The position numbers were made by a program, and so were the translations under genes. The notes under the pieces are model-generated. The model was not told the origin of the DNA. It saw nothing but the letters and a program-made list of their open reading frames with translations, and ran no database searches. Shown here piece after piece: positions 60,410 through 64,000 of a stretch of DNA of 64,000 nt. The stretch is from Prauserella aidingensis. Lineage in GTDB: Bacteria; Actinomycetota; Actinomycetes; Mycobacteriales; Pseudonocardiaceae. The stretch lies in assembly GCF_024171865.1 (NCBI RefSeq), contig NZ_JAMTCN010000004.1:281471-345470 (forward strand), given 5' to 3'. The stretch's first letter is position 1. Every line of letters begins with the position of its first letter.

Positions 60410-61906
60410 GTGACCGCCGTCATGAACGAAGTCGGCCCGCCGCGGCCCGATGAGCCCGCGGACCGGCATCACGGCCGCCGTTGGGTGATCCTCGCGGTGA
60501 TCGCGATAGCCCAGCTGATGGTGGTGCTGGACGCCACGATCGTGAACATCGCCCTGCCGTCCGCCCAGGCCGACCTGGGCTTCTCCAACGACAACCGGCA
60601 GTGGGTCGTGACCGCCTACTCGCTGGCCTTCGGCAGCCTGCTGCTGATCGGCGGGCGTATCGCTGACCTCATCGGCCGCAAGACCACCCTGATCATCGGC
60701 CTCGTCGGCTTCGCCATAGCCTCCGCGCTGGCCGGCGCGGCAGCCGACTTCGAAGTCCTGGTCGCCGGGCGGGCGCTCCAGGGAGTCTTCGGTGCCCTGC
60801 TGGCCCCGACCGCGCTGGCCCTGCTGACCACGACGTTCACCGACGCCAAGGAACGGGCGGCTGCCTTCGGCATCTTCGGTGCGGTCGCCGGCGCGGGCGG
60901 CGGTATCGGCCTCCTGCTGGGTGGCGTACTCACCGAGCACCTCGACTGGCGCTGGTGCCTGTACGTGAACCTGATCTTCGCCGCCATTGCCCTGGTCGGC
61001 GCGCTGGTCCTCCTGCCGCGCCACCGCCGCGAGAAGAGCGTCAAGATCGACCTCCCCGGCACGGTCACCGTCACGGCCGGTCTGTTCGCCCTGGTCTACG
61101 GATTCGCGAACGCCGAACACGACGGCTGGAGTTCAGTCGGCACCTGGGGGTTCCTGGCCGCCGGCGTCGTCCTGATCGCGGTATTCGCCTGGCTCCAGAC
61201 CCGAGTCGCACACCCGCTGCTGTTGCTGCGAATCCTGCTCGACCGCAACCGCGGCGCCGCCTCCATCGGGATGTTCATCTCCGCCGCCGGCATGTTCGGC
61301 ATCAACCTCTTCCTGACCTACTACCTGCAGCAGAGCCTGCACTACTCGCCGGTCGAGACCGGTCTGGCGTTCCTGCCCATGGTCGGCGCCGTCATGGTGA
61401 CCTCGACTCTGGCCACCAACCTGCTCACCCCACGCTTCGGCCCGAAGCCGATCGTCCCGCTCGGCATGGCTTTCGCCGCCGCCGGGATGTTCTGGCTGAC
61501 CGGGCTGGACGCCTCCTCCACCTACGCGGCACACGTGCTGCCGCCCCTGGTCGTCTTCGGTCTGGGACTGGGCCTGGTCATGGCGCCGTCCATGAGCGCC
61601 GCGACCTACGGGATCGACCCGGCCGACGCGGGGGTCGGCTCGGCCAGCGTAAACACGATGCAGCAGGTCGGCGGGTCCATCGGCACCGCGCTGCTCAGCT
61701 CGCTGGCCGCCGGCGCCGCCACCTACTTCCTCGCCGGCAAGGACCCCACCCCCGACCTGGTGGCCCAGTCCGCACTGGAGAGCTACTCCACGGCGTTCGG
61801 GTGGTCCGCGGCCTTCTTCGCCGCCGGGATGGTCGTCTGCGGGCTCCTCTTCCGCCGCGGCGCCCCGGTCCACGACCCCGACGCCGCCCCCACCGTCCAC
61901 ATGTGA
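60410..61906 (+). CDS. MFS drug exporter of the DHA2 (14-TM, EmrB/QacA) family
   Basis: 498 residues from the GTG at 60410, which has GGAG six bases upstream; the open frame extends 18 bases farther without a site. DHA2 motifs: LDATIVNIALPSAQADLGFS in TM1, GRIADLIGRKTTLI after TM2, the antiporter motif C region GAVAGAGGGIGLLLGGVLTE in TM5 and a late VNTMQQVGGSIGTALLSS. Fourteen membrane segments are expected. It exports hydrophobic or cationic compounds with protons. The operator pair and neighbours suggest it protects against a substrate or product of the monooxygenase and Ldi-like enzyme. Confidence 0.9.
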   Translation: MTAVMNEVGPPRPDEPADRHHGRRWVILAVIAIAQLMVVLDATIVNIALPSAQADLGFSNDNRQWVVTAYSLAFGSLLLIGGRIADLIGRKTTLIIGLVGFAIASALAGAAADFEVLVAGRALQGVFGALLAPTALALLTTTFTDAKERAAAFGIFGAVAGAGGGIGLLLGGVLTEHLDWRWCLYVNLIFAAIALVGALVLLPRHRREKSVKIDLPGTVTVTAGLFALVYGFANAEHDGWSSVGTWGFLAAGVVLIAVFAWLQTRVAHPLLLLRILLDRNRGAASIGMFISAAGMFGINLFLTYYLQQSLHYSPVETGLAFLPMVGAVMVTSTLATNLLTPRFGPKPIVPLGMAFAAAGMFWLTGLDASSTYAAHVLPPLVVFGLGLGLVMAPSMSAATYGIDPADAGVGSASVNTMQQVGGSIGTALLSSLAAGAATYFLAGKDPTPDLVAQSALESYSTAFGWSAAFFAAGMVVCGLLFRRGAPVHDPDAAPTVHM

Positions 61907-61952
61907 CAGCCCCACCAGAAGAACCACGTCCTCACACGAAGGAGCGATTCTC

Positions 61953-63164
61953 ATGAGCAAGCCCCGCGCCCTGATCGTGGGCATGGGCATCGGAGGCCTG
62001 GCCACGGCCATGCGCCTGCACGAGATCGGCTGGGAGCCCGTACTCGTCGAACGCGCTCCCGGACGCCGCCCCGCCGGCTACTTCATCGGCCTGTTCGAGA
62101 CCGGCCGCGCCACCGCGGAACGCATGGGCGTCCTGAACGCCATCGGCAACCGCACCGACCCCGCCGCCGTGACCTACGACATCGACCGGGCAGGCAGCCG
62201 CCGGCCCAGCATGGGCTACGGCGACCTGCCCGGAGAGCCCCACCTCATGCTCCGCGGAGACGTCGAGGCCGCCCTCTACGACCGAGTCGTGGACAAGACG
62301 GAGATCCGGTACGGCACCTCTCCCGTGGCCATCGACGAACACAGCGACGGTGCGGACGTCACGTTGCGCACCACCCTCGGCGAGAACACCACCGAGACCA
62401 CCGAACGCTTCGAGCTCGTGGTGGGCGCCGACGGGCTGCGCTCCACCGTGCGCCGCCTCGTCTTCGGGCCGGACTCGGAGTACCTGCGGCCATTCCACCA
62501 CATCATCGGCGCTGCCCCGCTCAAGGAACCGGTGCCCGGCTTCCGGCACAACGACGGCCTTGTCCTGGCCGAGTCCGGCCGCTCCGCCTGGGTCTTCCCC
62601 TTCCGCGACCACCACCCGACGGTGCTGTTCAACTACCGCACGGACGACGAGGACGGCCAGTTCCGCCGCCCGCCCATCGAGTCCCTGCGGCGCGCCTTCG
62701 GCCCCGAACCGGCCGGGCTGGTAATGGAGAGCCTCCTGACGCAGTTCGAGGAGGCCGACGACTACCTTTTCGACTCCGTCCACCAGGTGGAGATGCCCAC
62801 CTGGCACACCGATCGCGTCGTCCTCCTCGGCGACTCCGCCTGGTGCCTCACCCTCTACTCCGGCATGGGCGTCTCCAGCGGACTGTCCGGAGCCGACTTC
62901 CTCGGCACCACCCTGCAACGCAACCCCGACAACCTCCCCCGGGCCCTGCGCGAGTACGACCAGAGGCTGCGGCCCTTCATCGCCAACCAGCAGCACCTGG
63001 GCCGCACCGAGGGTCTGACGATGTTCGTCCCCCAGAGCCGCCGGGACATAGCGCTCCGCGGCCTCATCCAGAAGCTGACCAGCAATCCGGTCGGCAAGCG
63101 GGCGATGAAGACCCTGGTCGCCGGCAAGTTCAAGGCCAAGTCCATCGACATCGCCGCGCCCTGA
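61953..63164 (+). CDS. FAD-dependent aromatic-type monooxygenase (PHBH fold)
   Basis: 403 residues. Dinucleotide motif VGMGIGGLATAMRLHEIG at 9-26, the DG motif VVGADGLRSTVRR at about 155 and the FAD ribityl motif VLLGDSAWCLTLYSGMG at about 290 are intact. Group A flavin monooxygenases hydroxylate or epoxidise with NAD(P)H; the TetX/PgaE-like branch often modifies polyketides or antibiotics. It follows the exporter by 46 bases, so the two form a transcript with AAGGAG before the ATG. A xenobiotic- or terpenoid-modifying role with the exporter is plausible; the substrate is unknown. Confidence 0.87.
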   Translation: MSKPRALIVGMGIGGLATAMRLHEIGWEPVLVERAPGRRPAGYFIGLFETGRATAERMGVLNAIGNRTDPAAVTYDIDRAGSRRPSMGYGDLPGEPHLMLRGDVEAALYDRVVDKTEIRYGTSPVAIDEHSDGADVTLRTTLGENTTETTERFELVVGADGLRSTVRRLVFGPDSEYLRPFHHIIGAAPLKEPVPGFRHNDGLVLAESGRSAWVFPFRDHHPTVLFNYRTDDEDGQFRRPPIESLRRAFGPEPAGLVMESLLTQFEEADDYLFDSVHQVEMPTWHTDRVVLLGDSAWCLTLYSGMGVSSGLSGADFLGTTLQRNPDNLPRALREYDQRLRPFIANQQHLGRTEGLTMFVPQSRRDIALRGLIQKLTSNPVGKRAMKTLVAGKFKAKSIDIAAP

Positions 63165-63283
63165 GCCTCACCCGTGGCCACGACCCCGGCCGGGACGACG
63201 CCATCCCACTCCGCGCGTCTGCAAGAGCCGCGGCACCGCCCTCTCCCCCGGACAGCAACAGCTGTCGATCGACAGGAGATGTG

Positions 63284-63685
63284 ATGACCCCGCACCACCC
63301 CACGATGATCGACGCCGTCGACATGCTCGCCGCGGATCCGTCCGCAGCCGTGGACTCCTGGTGGTTCGCCGCCAGGCTCCACAGCGACGAGACCGTGTTC
63401 TGGATGAAGATCCACACGATGGCGGTACAGGGAGGCTGCCACAGCACTGTCGCCCAGCTGCAGGAACCCGACGGGCACAGCAGCCACAAGCCGACCCCCG
63501 AAAACCTTGACGAGGTGACGCTGTCCCCCGGGGCACGCGACGCACGGACCTCGATCCTGGCCGTCCACGGTGACCTGGACGACATCTCGATCTCCGGTTC
63601 CACCGACACCGCGTCGGTACAGCTCACCGCGACGTGCCCACACACTCCCAGCACACCAACCGAATATTTGTCAGACACGCCTTAG
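63284..63685 (+). CDS. AttH/CrtC-like lipocalin-type protein, 3' truncated by an IS
   Basis: 133 residues from an ATG with AGGAG upstream. DSWWFAARLHSDETVFWMKIH resembles the N-terminal EWWY-type motif of AttH/CrtC-like hydratases (the carotenoid 1,2-hydratase relatives), which usually run to 300-400 residues. The frame ends shortly after VQLTATCPH with an unrelated tail (TPSTPTEYLSDTP) that lies at the edge of the second IS. I infer truncation by that insertion. The family match is weak, based on one motif. Confidence 0.5.
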   Translation: MTPHHPTMIDAVDMLAADPSAAVDSWWFAARLHSDETVFWMKIHTMAVQGGCHSTVAQLQEPDGHSSHKPTPENLDEVTLSPGARDARTSILAVHGDLDDISISGSTDTASVQLTATCPHTPSTPTEYLSDTP

Positions 63686-64000
63686 TACTGCAACGACACT
63701 TCGTTATATCTTGACTGAGTTGATCTCAGCGAGTTTCAGGTCGGCCGGTGTTCGAGGTGAGTGAGGGCGAGTGCGGCTTGGATGATGCTGCCGATCTTGC
63801 TGGGGCTGGCGGTGATCCGTTGTAAGGTGCGCCAGCGGCCGGTGAGCAGGGCGAATCCGCGTTCGCCGAGGCAGCGCAGCCTGCGTAGCAGGGCGTTGTA
63901 GGTGCGGTTGTCGGCATCGAGGACTTGGTTGCCGGGTGGGTGTTTGATCGGGGTGTGCACTCCGATTCCGGTGCCTTCGTAGCCGCCGTCGGCCAGGGTC
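63684..64000 (-). mobile_element. Insertion sequence (IS5-family type), partial at window edge
   Basis: The left terminus probably lies around TAGTACTGCAACGACA (63684 onward), where the AttH-like coding sequence stops making sense. The element contains the 3' part of a transposase gene and continues beyond the window. It is not the same sequence as the IS at 38.2-39.0 kb. Confidence 0.62.
63736..64000 (-). CDS. Transposase, DDE_Tnp_4 type, C-terminal part
   Basis: 88 residues of the C-terminus: LADGGYEGTGIGVHTPIKHP, then NALLRRLRCLGERGFALLTG and LERITASPSKIG-type ending before the stop codon. The DGGYEGTG block and the Arg-rich ERGFALL helix carry the last catalytic region of IS5-group transposases. 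The frame is open to the window edge, so the N-terminal part lies outside. Confidence 0.75.
   Translation of the reverse strand, partial: TLADGGYEGTGIGVHTPIKHPPGNQVLDADNRTYNALLRRLRCLGERGFALLTGRWRTLQRITASPSKIGSIIQAALALTHLEHRPT

Overview
The window is a 64 kb stretch of high-GC actinobacterial DNA. GTG starts, four-base ATGA/GTGA gene overlaps, DUF574 (PF04672), DUF6221, DUF4235 and DUF3618 proteins, and many GntR/FCD, PadR, PucR and TetR regulators point to a Pseudonocardiaceae- or Streptomyces-like soil actinomycete. The genus is inference. Almost everything here is catabolic: small-molecule uptake, ring opening, beta-oxidation, O- and N-demethylation and rubber cleavage.

Left part, 1-26.7 kb. 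A minus-strand four-gene set (1-2473) encodes a heme-dependent oxidative N-demethylase (DUF3445, cut by the window edge) with its flavin/2Fe-2S reductase, a DmmA-like zinc-ribbon subunit and a cupin. Upstream of it a 15-gene minus-strand operon (17382 down to 2690), mostly joined by four-base overlaps, carries acyl-CoA ligase, two CoA transferases, two acyl-CoA dehydrogenases, hydratase, three dehydrogenases of hydroxyacyl type and a MenB/BadI-like ring-cleaving hydrolase. This looks like cyclohexanecarboxylate-type degradation towards a pimeloyl-CoA-like product. It has a clear promoter, a candidate 16-codon leaderless ORF and a palindromic GntR-type operator, and it diverges from an MHS transporter and an FCD regulator. 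Then come an aldehyde dehydrogenase/SDR pair, two more FCD regulators, an isopropylmalate-dehydrogenase-like enzyme and a lactate-monooxygenase-like flavoprotein.

Middle, 27-54.4 kb. A DUF574 methyltransferase and a small membrane-protein operon are followed by the vanillate module vanR/vanABK, an S4 protein, an FdhF/YdeP-type molybdoenzyme and a PucR regulator. A frameshifted IS5-family copy sits at a deletion junction next to a broken TRAP binding-protein gene and a broken GntR gene. Next is a rubber-degradation operon: two tandem latex-clearing proteins (lcp), a molybdenum aldehyde-oxidising heterodimer (oxiAB-like) and a divergent TetR regulator. Then a LacI-controlled operon (alcohol dehydrogenase, TRAP transporter, aroQ, Gfo/Idh oxidoreductase, quiC) routes quinate/shikimate-like compounds to protocatechuate, the same intermediate that vanAB makes from vanillate.

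Right part, 54.5-64 kb. A 3' tRNA fragment (54479-54522) flanked by short direct repeats looks like an integration scar. Beyond it lie decayed pseudogenes (alcohol dehydrogenase, aldehyde dehydrogenase, PucR). They are followed by a compact cluster: a linalool dehydratase-isomerase-like enzyme, a SCO-like protein, a small membrane protein, a TetR regulator, a DHA2 exporter, an FAD monooxygenase and a truncated AttH/CrtC-like protein cut by a second IS. Four copies of the palindrome GGAGA-N6-CTCC, two before the linalool-dehydratase gene and two between tetR and the exporter, tie these genes into one regulon. This island is the best candidate for an undescribed system in the window.
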